Assembly: GCF_005937885.2 (NCBI RefSeq)
Contig: NZ_CP042176.1
Location: 310,001 to 374,000 of the forward strand
DNA: 64,000 nucleotides
Direction: 5' to 3'
Source of the DNA: Bradyrhizobium sp. KBS0727
GTDB taxonomy: Bacteria; Pseudomonadota; Alphaproteobacteria; Rhizobiales; Xanthobacteraceae
Shown here in pieces: positions 20,567 to 28,394 of the stretch. The first letter of the stretch is position 1, and each line of letters begins with the position of its first letter. The position numbers and the translations under genes are program-made. Below the pieces are notes generated by a model. It was not told the origin of the DNA, ran no database searches, and worked only from the letters and a program-made list of their open reading frames with translations.

Positions 20567-20639
20567 GCCGCAATAGCTCAGTTGGTAGAGCACGTCATTC
20601 GTAATGACGGGGTCACAGGTTCGAGTCCTGTTTGCGGCA
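20567..20639 (+). tRNA. tRNA-Thr (anticodon CGT)
   Basis: A 73-nt cloverleaf. The acceptor stem is GCCGCAA / TTGCGGC with discriminator A. The D arm is GCTCAGTTGGTAGAGC and the anticodon arm CGTCA-TTCGTAA-TGACG gives anticodon CGT for ACG codons. The T arm is CACAG-GTTCGAG-TCCTGT in the GTTCGAGTC context. The next bases are CCG, so CCA is not encoded. The accessory segment begins directly after it, which makes it a candidate integration site, although no integrase or repeated tRNA end was found. Confidence 0.96.
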
Positions 20640-20890
20640 CCGGCTTTTCCAATGAGTTGGCCGAACTTTGGCTGCATCCAATCTCGAATAATCAGTGCAA
20701 TAATCAATATTATCGTTGAAGATGTGCTGCGATGCGCGCGGACGTTTTGTCTACGCACGATGGCCTTGAATGATCCGCATCGCTCGTCTGAGGCCCCGCT
20801 TGCTGTCGAACGAAATCGGATGCGATCTGTCTGCGGCGCGCACGGTGTCAAAAAAACTAGAACGACCATGCGTCGGGTTCTGTAAGGCGC

Positions 20891-21796
20891 CTACACGTTG
20901 ATCTCGCCCGCGGCCCGCACAATCGCTGCAATGGCTGCCTTGGCTGCCGGCGACGAGGTTCTCCCTCGCAAACGCACAATGCCCGTGGTCGACGGCGGCG
21001 ACAGCCAGCCGTGCACGACAAGTCGGACGAGCGTGCCGGATTCCAGCTCCTCCCGTACCGCCGCGTTCGTCGCACCCAGAACGGCATCCGTGGTGAGCGC
21101 GACCGTCTTGAGCATGCCATAGTTGTCGCACTCGAGCGCAATGGTGGCCTCCTGGCCCTCAGGCAGGCCCAGCAGGGCGGCCAGTTCCACCTTTGAGGGG
21201 CTCAGCAGCTTCGGTACCGCGAGACCGTACGACCAGACTTCCTGCAGCGTGTGCTCGCGCCCGGCTAGCGGATGGCCTGCCCGCACATAGAGGTTGGCCG
21301 GCTGCCCCCCGATCAGCTGGATGTCCAGCGCGGCATCCCTGGGCATGTCGCGCACATCGGCGGCAAAGAACTCGATGTTCTCGGTACGCAGGCTCTCCAG
21401 CAACTGCACCCAGTTGCCGACCTCCATGCGCAGCGCCAACTGCGGGTGCTGGCGGCGCAGCGCCACAAGCGCGCGTGGCATCAAGGTGGCCGTCAGCAGC
21501 GGTCCGACACCGAAGGGCGTGTCGCCGAGCTGGCTGTCGCGGTAAAGATCCACGTCGCGCTGCAGGCAACGTGCCTCGAACAGCAGCTTGCGGGCCCTCT
21601 CGATGACGAATTTGCCGGCCGGGGTGGGGCGGACATCACCAACGTCGCGGTCGAACAGGCGGATACCCAGGTTGCTCTCGATGGCCTGGATGCTTCGGCT
21701 GAAGGCCGGCTGGCTCAGGTGGGCGGCTTCGGCGGCGCGGGCGAAGTGCAGAGTGTCGGCAAGGGCGACGACGTGGTTCAGGCGGCGCAGATCCAT
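20891..21796 (-). CDS. LysR family transcriptional regulator
   Basis: About 301 residues from MDLRRLNHVVALADTLHFARAAEAA; an ATG 15 bases upstream is in frame. The N-terminal winged helix-turn-helix (about 1-60) has AAEAAHLSQPAFSRSIQAIESNLGIRLFDRD, the LysR signature. The remainder is a substrate-binding-like effector domain with LTATLMPRALVALRRQHPQLAL and late TDAVLGATNAA. It is divergent from the fatty-acid-hydroxylase-like gene and presumably controls it from the inverted repeat between them. His and Tyr codons in this pair are almost all CAC and TAC, unlike the flanking core genes, which suggests transfer from another lineage. The effector is unknown. Confidence 0.9.
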   Translation of the reverse strand: MDLRRLNHVVALADTLHFARAAEAAHLSQPAFSRSIQAIESNLGIRLFDRDVGDVRPTPAGKFVIERARKLLFEARCLQRDVDLYRDSQLGDTPFGVGPLLTATLMPRALVALRRQHPQLALRMEVGNWVQLLESLRTENIEFFAADVRDMPRDAALDIQLIGGQPANLYVRAGHPLAGREHTLQEVWSYGLAVPKLLSPSKVELAALLGLPEGQEATIALECDNYGMLKTVALTTDAVLGATNAAVREELESGTLVRLVVHGWLSPPSTTGIVRLRGRTSSPAAKAAIAAIVRAAGEINV

Positions 21797-21811
21797 GGCA
21801 TTGCTCTCCAT

Positions 21812-21826
21812 GCATTAAAACAATGC
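21812..21826. promoter_or_regulatory. Candidate LysR operator
   Basis: Inverted repeat GCATT-AAAAC-AATGC in the 110-bp gap between the divergent LysR and hydroxylase genes. It is preceded by T and followed by G, close to the T-N11-A box of LysR proteins. ATGCAT occurs again at 21832, so there may be two half-sites. It lies 15 bp from the regulator's start, fitting autorepression. Confidence 0.5.
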
Positions 21827-21906
21827 GAACTATGCATTGGACGCATCATGATGGCACTCCTAAGATCGTTCTCGCAATACAAAACATGAGAGCGGAGACG
21901 CCCCAC

Positions 21907-22803
21907 ATGAGCTCGCAACTGCAATACCTCCTGATCGGCGCCTGCATCCTGGGCTTTGCGGCCATGGAGTTGATCACCCGGCGCTACCAGGCCGCCGTGC
22001 GCGGCAACGCGACAGCCAACGACACCTGGCTGGAGGTGCTGATGTTCGTCAGCCTGATCGCCATCACCCAGCCAATCGCACTGCTGGGCAGCAACGCGCT
22101 GTGCAACTGGCTCATGCCCGCCCAGCACAACGCCTGGGCCAACCTGCCGTGGTGGGCCATGGCCGGCCTGCTGCTGATCGGCGATGACCTCACGCAGTAC
22201 CTCTGGCACCGCGCCTCGCACACGCCGCTGCTGTGGCCGCTGCACCGCGCGCACCACAGCGCGGCCTACATGAGCGTGCGCATTACCTACCGCAACAACT
22301 TCTTCTACTACCTGATGATGCCGGGCCTGTGGATCGGCGGCGTGGCGGTGTACCTTGGTTTCGGCCCGGTCTACGCGGCGTACCTGGTGATCAAGCTGGC
22401 GGTCATCCTCGGCGCGCACTGCGCCTGGGCGTGGGACGCGCCGCTGTACCGCATCCGCGCGCTGCATCCGCTGATGTGGGTGCTGGAGCGCACCATCTCC
22501 ACGCCGGCCACGCACTGGGCGCACCACGCGCTTACCAACGAAGATGGCATCGGCCACTACAAGGGCAACTTCGGCAACCTGCTGTTCTTCTGGGACGTGC
22601 TGTTCGGCACGGCGCATATCACACGCAAATATCCGGGCAAGATCGGCCTGCAGGACGACATCCTGTTTGGCTCGGAGCGCTGGACGACGCAGATGTTCTA
22701 CCCGCTCGTCCACTCCAAGCGCGAGCATTCGGCGCTGCGCCCCGGCGGCTATGGCTTCACCGAAGCCGACCTACAGACCGAAGCTAAACAGGAGGCCGCA
22801 TGA
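21907..22803 (+). CDS. Fatty acid hydroxylase superfamily (sterol desaturase-like) membrane protein
   Basis: About 298 residues from MSSQLQYLLIG; an ATG at 21886 is an alternative. Several transmembrane helices surround the di-iron histidine motifs HRASH, HRAHHS and HWAHH, the clusters that define the superfamily. Members insert oxygen or double bonds into lipids, sterols, carotenoids or alkanes at the membrane. The substrate here cannot be told. The C-terminal part, HSKREHSALRPGGYGFTEADL, is a typical tail. It is divergent from a LysR regulator. A strong AGGAGG lies in its last codons and serves a severed reading frame that starts at the overlapping ATGA. Codon choice (CAC, TAC strongly preferred) differs from neighbours. 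Confidence 0.88.
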   Translation: MSSQLQYLLIGACILGFAAMELITRRYQAAVRGNATANDTWLEVLMFVSLIAITQPIALLGSNALCNWLMPAQHNAWANLPWWAMAGLLLIGDDLTQYLWHRASHTPLLWPLHRAHHSAAYMSVRITYRNNFFYYLMMPGLWIGGVAVYLGFGPVYAAYLVIKLAVILGAHCAWAWDAPLYRIRALHPLMWVLERTISTPATHWAHHALTNEDGIGHYKGNFGNLLFFWDVLFGTAHITRKYPGKIGLQDDILFGSERWTTQMFYPLVHSKREHSALRPGGYGFTEADLQTEAKQEAA

Positions 22804-22853
22804 ACGACCGCGCCAGGTTCGACGTGCTGGTTTGCTCCCGCCCGTGTGGGTAG
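22800..22853 (+). pseudogene. Severed 5' end of a gene, probably a Rossmann-type oxidoreductase
   Basis: ATG overlaps the hydroxylase stop as ATGA, with a near-perfect AGGAGG 7 bases upstream. The frame reads MNDRARFDVLV and then CSRPCG before TAG, 17 codons in all. RFDVLV is how many FAD or NAD(P) oxidoreductases begin, just before the GxGxxG loop, and the frame breaks exactly there. It looks like the start of the next gene of a transferred operon, cut at about 22834. The identity of the lost gene is a guess; the abrupt break is what is seen. Confidence 0.6.
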
Positions 22854-22904
22854 CGTAATCGAGGCGCAGCAGCAGGCGTTCGCGATGCCTCGGAAGGAGC
22901 TAAA

Positions 22905-23036
22905 ATGCGTGACCATCTAGTCCGCGAGCGGCCTCTTGGCCACGCCGAGATGACCCGAATGGAAACCATCATGCTTGCGGCTGGGTGGAGCACCGCGCTT
23001 GTGGCGGTCTTCATCCGACTCATTGGTGTTGGTTAG
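22905..23036 (+). CDS. Small uncharacterised protein upstream of bfd
   Basis: A 43-codon reading frame with a good ribosome site (GGAAGGAG, 4-5 bases before ATG). The product starts MRDHLVRERPLGHAEMTRME and ends in a hydrophobic stretch, LAAGWSTALVAVFIRLIGVG, that could be a single membrane helix. It is followed 9 bp later by the bacterioferritin-associated ferredoxin gene, so the two are probably co-transcribed. I do not recognise a family. The start signal, the spacing and a plausible topology support a real gene, but the length leaves room for doubt. Confidence 0.5.
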   Translation: MRDHLVRERPLGHAEMTRMETIMLAAGWSTALVAVFIRLIGVG

Positions 23037-23045
23037 GAGAAGGCG

Positions 23046-23243
23046 ATGATCGTCTGTTCTTGCAATGTGTTCAGCGACCATCAGGTGCGGTCAGTGGTCG
23101 TAAAAGAGGCGCGACGGCCCCGTATGAGCGAGGTGTATGCCTGCCTCGGATGCAGCGCTCAGTGCGGCCGCTGCGCTCACGCTATCAAGCGGATCATGGA
23201 TGAAAGGCCCGGCTCCGTTCATGCGAACGCAAGCATGCACTAA
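23046..23243 (+). CDS. bfd: Bacterioferritin-associated ferredoxin
   Basis: A 65-residue [2Fe-2S] protein. MIVCSCNVFSDHQVR gives the first two cysteine ligands (CSC), and CLGCSAQCGRCAHAIK gives the others, in the BFD-type helix-turn-helix fold. Bfd accepts electrons from a ferredoxin reductase and reduces the iron core of bacterioferritin to release Fe(II). It is usually followed by bfr; here the next gene is an aldehyde dehydrogenase, so the bacterioferritin partner must be elsewhere. GGAG lies 7 bases before the ATG. The C-terminal tail after IKRIMDE is short and variable. Confidence 0.9.
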   Translation: MIVCSCNVFSDHQVRSVVVKEARRPRMSEVYACLGCSAQCGRCAHAIKRIMDERPGSVHANASMH

Positions 23244-23327
23244 CTTGGAGTTGATACAGTCACAGTCACACGCGCCCTCGCTATTTCGCTTGGAGGACCC
23301 GCGAAAAACCAAGAGAAAGGGAGCATC

Positions 23328-24773
23328 ATGAACGTGCCTGTCAATTCCCGTTCGATCCACATTCCCACTGAATTTCAGTCCTGCTTTGACAAGCAGCGTG
23401 CGGCTTACCTGGCGGCGCCGGAGCCATCCTATGCTCAGCGCATTGCTGACTTGAAGTCGCTGACGCGTCTCCTGAAGGACAATAAGGACGAGTTGGTGGC
23501 AGCGATCAACGCCGACTACGGCAACCGGTCTGAATTCGAAACCCTGTTCGCCGAATATTTCGTTGTCCTGGAGACCGTCGCCGACGCAGTCAAACATTTG
23601 AAGAAGTGGATGAAGCCGCAGCGCAGACACGTCGACTTCATGACCTATCCGCTCGCGCGAAATCGTGTCATCCCGCAGCCGCTCGGCGTTGTCGGGGTCA
23701 TCGTTCCCTGGAATTTCCCGCTTAACCTCAGCTTCTGCCCGCTCGCAGCGATTCTGGCGGCCGGCAATCGAGCGATGGTCAAGATGTCGGAAAATTCGAA
23801 AGCGCTCGCAAAGGTTCTCATGCGCGTTTCCCCAAAGTATTTTCCGATGGAGAAGCTTGCCTTTTTCGAGGATGGCGGCGGGCGAGGACCGGGATTCTCG
23901 TCATTGCCCTTCGACCACCTGCTGTTCACGGGATCCGGTGCGACCGGTCGCTCGGTCATGGCCAACGCGGCCCGCAACCTCACCCCTGTCACGCTTGAAC
24001 TGGGCGGCAAGGCACCTGCGATCGTTGGGCCTGACTTCCCGGTCAAAACGGCGGCGGAGCGCATTCTCTGGGTGAAGATGTTCAATGCCGGTCAGATCTG
24101 TACGAATGTCGACTACATGTTTCTGCCCAAAGGGAGTGAGGACGAGTTCGTCCGCCATTGCCGGCGACTGTTTGCCGAGCGCTTCCCGGACATCAACGGC
24201 CAGGACTACACGTCGATCATCGATGAACGGTCTTTCACGCGGCTGCAGGCGACGCTGGAGGATGCCCGTGCAAAGGGCGCGGTCCTGGTCAATCTTGCGG
24301 AACAGCAGATTCCGGACGCGGAGCGTCGCAAATTTGCACCGCATCTCGTGCTAAATCCGACAGAAAACATGATTGTCATGCAGCGCGAGATCTTTGGCCC
24401 GATCTTGCCGATCAAGACGTATGCAGATCGGCAGGAGGTCGCCGACTATATCAATAGTCACGACCGCCCGTTGGCAATCTATCCATTCACTCACAATGCC
24501 GAGCTGCGCGACTTCTACATCTCGCGGGTCATGTCGGGTGGCGTATCGGTCAATGAAGCTCTCCTTCACGTCGGCCAGCACGACCTGCCATTCGGTGGGG
24601 TCGGGGCGAGCGGCATGGGCCATTACCACGCACGCGAGGGGTTCAACACCTTTTCAAAATTGCGCCCGGTCTTCTACCAGGGCCCTCTCTCGCCGATCCA
24701 AATGCTATTTCAGCCGCCCTACGCCGGCCGCGCAATGAGCGTCCTGCAGACGATGATCAAATGGAAGACGTGA
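23328..24773 (+). CDS. Aldehyde dehydrogenase, coniferyl-aldehyde dehydrogenase-like
   Basis: A 481-residue NAD(P)-dependent aldehyde dehydrogenase. GVIVPWNFPLNLSFCPLAA and LLFTGSGATGRSVM form the cofactor site. VTLELGGKAP carries the general base (about Glu224), and NAGQICTN carries the nucleophile (about Cys258). The shorter length and C-terminal GHYHAREGFNTFSKLRPVFYQ place it in the coniferyl/fatty-aldehyde branch (CALDH/AlkH-like) with a hydrophobic tail. The substrate could be an aromatic or long-chain aldehyde. GGGAG lies 4-8 bases before ATG. It is the last gene of the accessory segment; codon usage is less GC-biased than in the flanking core genes. No lignin-pathway partners are next to it. 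Confidence 0.9.
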   Translation: MNVPVNSRSIHIPTEFQSCFDKQRAAYLAAPEPSYAQRIADLKSLTRLLKDNKDELVAAINADYGNRSEFETLFAEYFVVLETVADAVKHLKKWMKPQRRHVDFMTYPLARNRVIPQPLGVVGVIVPWNFPLNLSFCPLAAILAAGNRAMVKMSENSKALAKVLMRVSPKYFPMEKLAFFEDGGGRGPGFSSLPFDHLLFTGSGATGRSVMANAARNLTPVTLELGGKAPAIVGPDFPVKTAAERILWVKMFNAGQICTNVDYMFLPKGSEDEFVRHCRRLFAERFPDINGQDYTSIIDERSFTRLQATLEDARAKGAVLVNLAEQQIPDAERRKFAPHLVLNPTENMIVMQREIFGPILPIKTYADRQEVADYINSHDRPLAIYPFTHNAELRDFYISRVMSGGVSVNEALLHVGQHDLPFGGVGASGMGHYHAREGFNTFSKLRPVFYQGPLSPIQMLFQPPYAGRAMSVLQTMIKWKT

Positions 24774-24975
24774 TGCGTGACGTGAGCATGTCTGGGGCAG
24801 GCGGACATGGCCACGCGGGGTTCGAAGGCCCGCTGTCCGTGCGGGGCTGAGGCGCAATCACTCACGTGCACCGAAGTGTGCCCTCCTGAGGACGGTTCGG
24901 CGCCTGAGTTGGATTCCCTGCTTTTCCGCTCGGAACCGTGCGCGCCTCCCGACGTGCGCCGCCTCCCCACAATCC

Positions 24976-26415
24976 TCAATCCGCCGAAAACCCGAACGGC
25001 ACGCTGAGCGTCCTGAAATCATCCGGCAGCAGTTCTCTACCGATCGGAAGCGCTGAGCGCGCGGCGCAGCGCGGGCGGTGACAGACGCGGCAGGCGACGC
25101 CGACCGGCGTCGGCGTGTCCGCAGCCGGGTCCTGTCCATCGTGGGTATAAATCAGATGCTTGGCATGTTCGGCGGCGCAGCCGACCGCGATGGCGCGCTC
25201 CACGCGCACGGCATCGAACGAACCGCCGCCGGCGGTGACGGTGCGGGCGATCGAAAAGAATCGCTGCCCGTCCGGCAATTCCAGCCATTGCGTGACGATC
25301 TGGCGCGGCGTTTTGAAAACGCCGTGCACCGACCATAGCGGACAGGCGCCACCGTGTTTCGCAAACGGGAATCCGGCGCCGTCGAGCAGCTTGGAAATAT
25401 TGCCGGCCGGGTCGACACGGATGAGGAAGAACGGGACCTTCTCCTGACCCGGCCTCTGCAAGGTCGTGATGCGATGCGCGGTTTGCTCGAAGCTGGTGCC
25501 GAACTGACGCGCCAACGCCTCGAGATCGTAACGGCGCGTGTCGGCGGCCTTCGCGAACGCCGAATACGGCATGATGATCGCGCCGGCGGCGTAACCGGCA
25601 AGCGCGCGGCGTGCCAGCAACTCGGCGCTCTTGGTGGCGAACTGGCCGGCTTCGAGTGCGGCACCGATCTCATCTTCCATTTCGAGATAAGCGAGTTGTT
25701 TGGCCAATTGAAAATTGAGGCTCGCGGTATCCAGTGAATCCTCCAGCAGCAGTTGCTTGCGATGCAGATCCAGCCGTCGGATCGAGCCGAGCATGACGTC
25801 GGGAGGCAGATAGCGGACCTGAAGGTTATGGCGCTCCTTCAGAAGCTCGATGAAGCCGCTCGGGCCGGAAGCGAGCTGGGCAATGCGTTCGGCGGCATCG
25901 TCGAGGGTTGGGAAATTATTGCGGCGTGCGGCGAGAAATCGCCGGACCTCGGCGACTGAGTCGTTGGCGTCAAAGCCGTCCGGATCCGATGCCGATGCGG
26001 CGCCACTGAGTGCGGGAGAGCGCCGGTCCGCGAGCGCAAGCTGTTCCTCGCGATAGGCGGTGTAGAGCCGCAGGAAAGCTTCGGCCATCCCGGAATAGCT
26101 GACGGCGAGGTCGCTGATTTCGAGCGCGGGGATATCGATGTCCGAAAACATCGGCTCCTTCAGGATCGACTGCATCCGCGCCGTGTTGTCGGCGCCGCCG
26201 TCGCCCGCCAACGCCGCGAGGTCGATCTTGTAGGTGCGGGCCAGGCGAAGCAGCATGTCGGCCGTCACCGGCCGCTGATTGCGTTCCAGCAGCGCGACAT
26301 AGGGGGCGGAAATATCGAGATCGGCCGCCATGTCGGCCTGGGTCAACCCGAGGTCGCGCCGCAGCCGTCGCAGCCGGGGCCCCATGAAGATCGAGCGGGC
26401 ATTCGACGTTGTCAT
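24976..26415 (-). CDS. ScfR/RamB-like transcriptional regulator (XRE HTH plus IrrE-like and Zn-finger C-terminus)
   Basis: A 479-residue cytosolic regulator. An XRE helix-turn-helix spans about 13-66 (LRRDLGLTQADMAADLDISAPYVALLERNQRPVTADMLLRLA). A central region has an IrrE/ImmA-like stretch with LDTASLNFQLAKQLAYLE, and a C-terminal short-chain fatty acyl-CoA regulator domain follows. Three cysteines at about 442, 445 and 450 (GVACRVCHRPRC) probably bind metal. This architecture is known from RamB of Corynebacterium, which controls aceA/aceB and acs. Here the gene is divergent from aceA with a TTGTAA/TTACAA operator array between them, so control of the glyoxylate shunt in response to acyl-CoA is strongly suggested. 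acs at 7.8-9.8 kb may be another target (inference). Confidence 0.93.
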   Translation of the reverse strand: MTTSNARSIFMGPRLRRLRRDLGLTQADMAADLDISAPYVALLERNQRPVTADMLLRLARTYKIDLAALAGDGGADNTARMQSILKEPMFSDIDIPALEISDLAVSYSGMAEAFLRLYTAYREEQLALADRRSPALSGAASASDPDGFDANDSVAEVRRFLAARRNNFPTLDDAAERIAQLASGPSGFIELLKERHNLQVRYLPPDVMLGSIRRLDLHRKQLLLEDSLDTASLNFQLAKQLAYLEMEDEIGAALEAGQFATKSAELLARRALAGYAAGAIIMPYSAFAKAADTRRYDLEALARQFGTSFEQTAHRITTLQRPGQEKVPFFLIRVDPAGNISKLLDGAGFPFAKHGGACPLWSVHGVFKTPRQIVTQWLELPDGQRFFSIARTVTAGGGSFDAVRVERAIAVGCAAEHAKHLIYTHDGQDPAADTPTPVGVACRVCHRPRCAARSALPIGRELLPDDFRTLSVPFGFSAD

Positions 26416-26430
26416 GACCGGTTACCCATG

Positions 26431-26468
26431 GTTGTAAGGTAGTTACAACTATACAACAGGATATTGTA
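26431..26468. promoter_or_regulatory. Operator array for the ScfR/RamB-like regulator
   Basis: A perfect inverted repeat GTTGTAA-GGTAG-TTACAAC (26431-26449) is followed at once by TACAA...TTGTA (26452-26468) of the same half-site type. The array lies 16 bp upstream of the regulator's start and about 90-125 bp upstream of aceA. The position fits autorepression plus control of aceA. Confidence 0.75.
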
Positions 26469-26556
26469 AAGTATGACAAGTTATCTTCGCCATGTCTAGC
26501 GATTTGCGCTGCGGTGCGTTCAATAGGCGGCAGGTTTTGTCGTCACCGAAGGGATC

Positions 26557-28200
26557 ATGGACATGAATTTCCAGCCACGTGGGATCAGCGATCTGGCCAT
26601 CCAGAAGCCGGCCTCCTATCAGAGCCAAATCGAAGCGGCCGAAGCGCTGCTCAAGGGCAAGGACACGTGGAACGGCGTCAACGCCGAAGCCGTGGCCCGC
26701 ATGCGCTTGCAGAACCGCTTCAGGACCGGCCTCGACGTCGCGCGCTACACGGCCGCGCTGATGCGCGCCGATATGGCGGCCTATGACGCCGACAGCACCA
26801 AGTACACCCAGTCGCTCGGCTGCTGGCACGGCTTTATCGCCCAGCAGAAGCTGATCTCGGTGAAGAAGCATTTCGGCACCACCGATCGCTGCTATCTGTA
26901 CCTCTCAGGCTGGATGATCGCAGCCCTTCGCTCCGAGTTCGGGCCGCTGCCGGATCAGTCGATGCACGAGAAGACCTCGGTGCCGGCGCTGATCGAAGAG
27001 CTCTACACCTTCCTGCGTCAGGCCGACTCCCGCGAGCTCAACGACATTTTCCGCAACCTCGACGCGGCCCGCAAGGCCGGCGACAAGGCGAAGGAGAAGG
27101 AGCTGATCGAAAAGATCGATAACTTCCAGACCCACGTCGTGCCTGTCATCGCCGACATCGACGCCGGCTTCGGCAATGCCGAGGCGACCTATCTGCTCGC
27201 CAAGAAGATGATCGAGGCAGGCGCCTGCGCCCTGCAGATCGAAAACCAGGTCTCCGACGAAAAGCAGTGCGGACACCAGGACGGCAAGGTCACCGTGCCG
27301 CACGAGGTCTTCCTTGCAAAAATTCGTGCCTGCCGCCACGCCTTCCTCGAACTGGGCGTCGAAGACGGCGTCATCGTGACCCGCACCGACTCGCTCGGCG
27401 CCGGCCTCACGCAGCAGATCGCCGTCAGCCACAAGCCCGGCGACCTCGGCGATCAGTACAACAGCTTCCTGGATTGCGAAGAAGTGACCGCCGCCAACGC
27501 GCGCAACGGCGACGTCATCATCAACCGTGACGGCAAGATGATGCGTCCGAAGCGGCTTGCCAGCAACCTCTACCAGTTCCGCGCCGGCACCGGCGAAGAC
27601 CGTTGCGTGCTCGACAGCATCACCTCGCTGCAGAACGGCGCCGACCTGTTGTGGATCGAGACCGAGAAGCCGCATATCGAGCAGATCGCCAAGATGGTCG
27701 ACCGCATTCGCGAGGTCGTTCCGAACGCGAAGCTGGCTTACAACAACTCGCCGTCGTTCAACTGGACGCTCAACTTCCGCTGGCAGGTCTACGATGCGAT
27801 GAAGGAAGCCGGCAAGGACGTCAGCAAGTATAACCGTGCCGAGCTGATGAAGGCGGAGTACGATGGCACACCGCTGGCGCTCGAAGCCGACGAACGCATC
27901 CGCACGTTCCAGGCGGATTCGGCCAAGCGCGCCGGTATCTTCCATCATCTGATCACGTTGCCGACCTATCACACGGCAGCACTGTCGACCGACAATCTCG
28001 CGAGAGAGTATTTCGGCGAACAGGGCATGCTGGGCTATGTGAAGAACGTTCAGCGTCAGGAAATCCGTCAGGGCATCGCCTGCGCGAAGCATCAGAATAT
28101 GGCTGGATCCGACATCGGCGACGATCACAAGGAATACTTCGCCGGTGAAGCCGCTCTGAAGGCGGGCGGCGCCCACAACACGATGAACCAGTTCGGCTAA
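26557..28200 (+). CDS. aceA: Isocitrate lyase
   Basis: Splits isocitrate into glyoxylate and succinate, the first step of the glyoxylate shunt for growth on acetate or fatty acids. The 547-residue product belongs to the long ICL class, clearly longer than the ~430-residue enterobacterial form. The active-site loop is KQCGH (about 236-240) rather than the common KKCGH; the catalytic Cys and His remain. PVIADIDAGFGNAEATYLLAKKMIEAG and YNNSPSFNW are the other signatures. ATG at 26557 has AAGGGA upstream; an ATG two codons later is possible. It is divergent from the ScfR/RamB-like regulator. Malate synthase is not in the window. Confidence 0.96.
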   Translation: MDMNFQPRGISDLAIQKPASYQSQIEAAEALLKGKDTWNGVNAEAVARMRLQNRFRTGLDVARYTAALMRADMAAYDADSTKYTQSLGCWHGFIAQQKLISVKKHFGTTDRCYLYLSGWMIAALRSEFGPLPDQSMHEKTSVPALIEELYTFLRQADSRELNDIFRNLDAARKAGDKAKEKELIEKIDNFQTHVVPVIADIDAGFGNAEATYLLAKKMIEAGACALQIENQVSDEKQCGHQDGKVTVPHEVFLAKIRACRHAFLELGVEDGVIVTRTDSLGAGLTQQIAVSHKPGDLGDQYNSFLDCEEVTAANARNGDVIINRDGKMMRPKRLASNLYQFRAGTGEDRCVLDSITSLQNGADLLWIETEKPHIEQIAKMVDRIREVVPNAKLAYNNSPSFNWTLNFRWQVYDAMKEAGKDVSKYNRAELMKAEYDGTPLALEADERIRTFQADSAKRAGIFHHLITLPTYHTAALSTDNLAREYFGEQGMLGYVKNVQRQEIRQGIACAKHQNMAGSDIGDDHKEYFAGEAALKAGGAHNTMNQFG

Positions 28201-28233
28201 CTGGCCGCGCTAATCTCTGACTAAAGAACAGGC

Positions 28234-28350
28234 GTCATGGCCGGGCTTGTCCCGGCCATCCACGTCTTTCTTTGTCGCTATATCTCAAGAACGTGGATGC
28301 CCGGGACATCTAGCGCGAAGACGCGCTTCGCGCTTCTGCCCGGGCATGAC
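28234..28350. repeat. Dispersed palindromic repeat, family B (copy 1)
   Basis: Outer arms GTCATGGCCGGGCTTGTCCCGG and the complementary CCGGGCATGAC, with internal CATCCACGTCTT / AACGTGGATG. An inserted hairpin GCGCGAAGACGCGCTTCGCGC lies near the right arm. It sits between aceA and the convergent deacetylase gene. The second copy is at 59.15 kb. Confidence 0.8.
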
Positions 28351-28394
28351 GGCGTAGGTGTATGTGGACGCGCGACGCCAGCCAGCGCCGCTTG

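Noticed and set aside
24800..24870. GGTTCGAAGG near the right end of the accessory segment as a possible copy of the tRNA-Thr 3' end
   Set aside because: Only the general TTCGA core matches; flanking bases differ from the tRNA T arm and acceptor, so it is not a convincing attR.
26905..28176. 423-codon minus-strand frame inside aceA
   Set aside because: aceA is unambiguous; the antisense frame has no motif or start signal.
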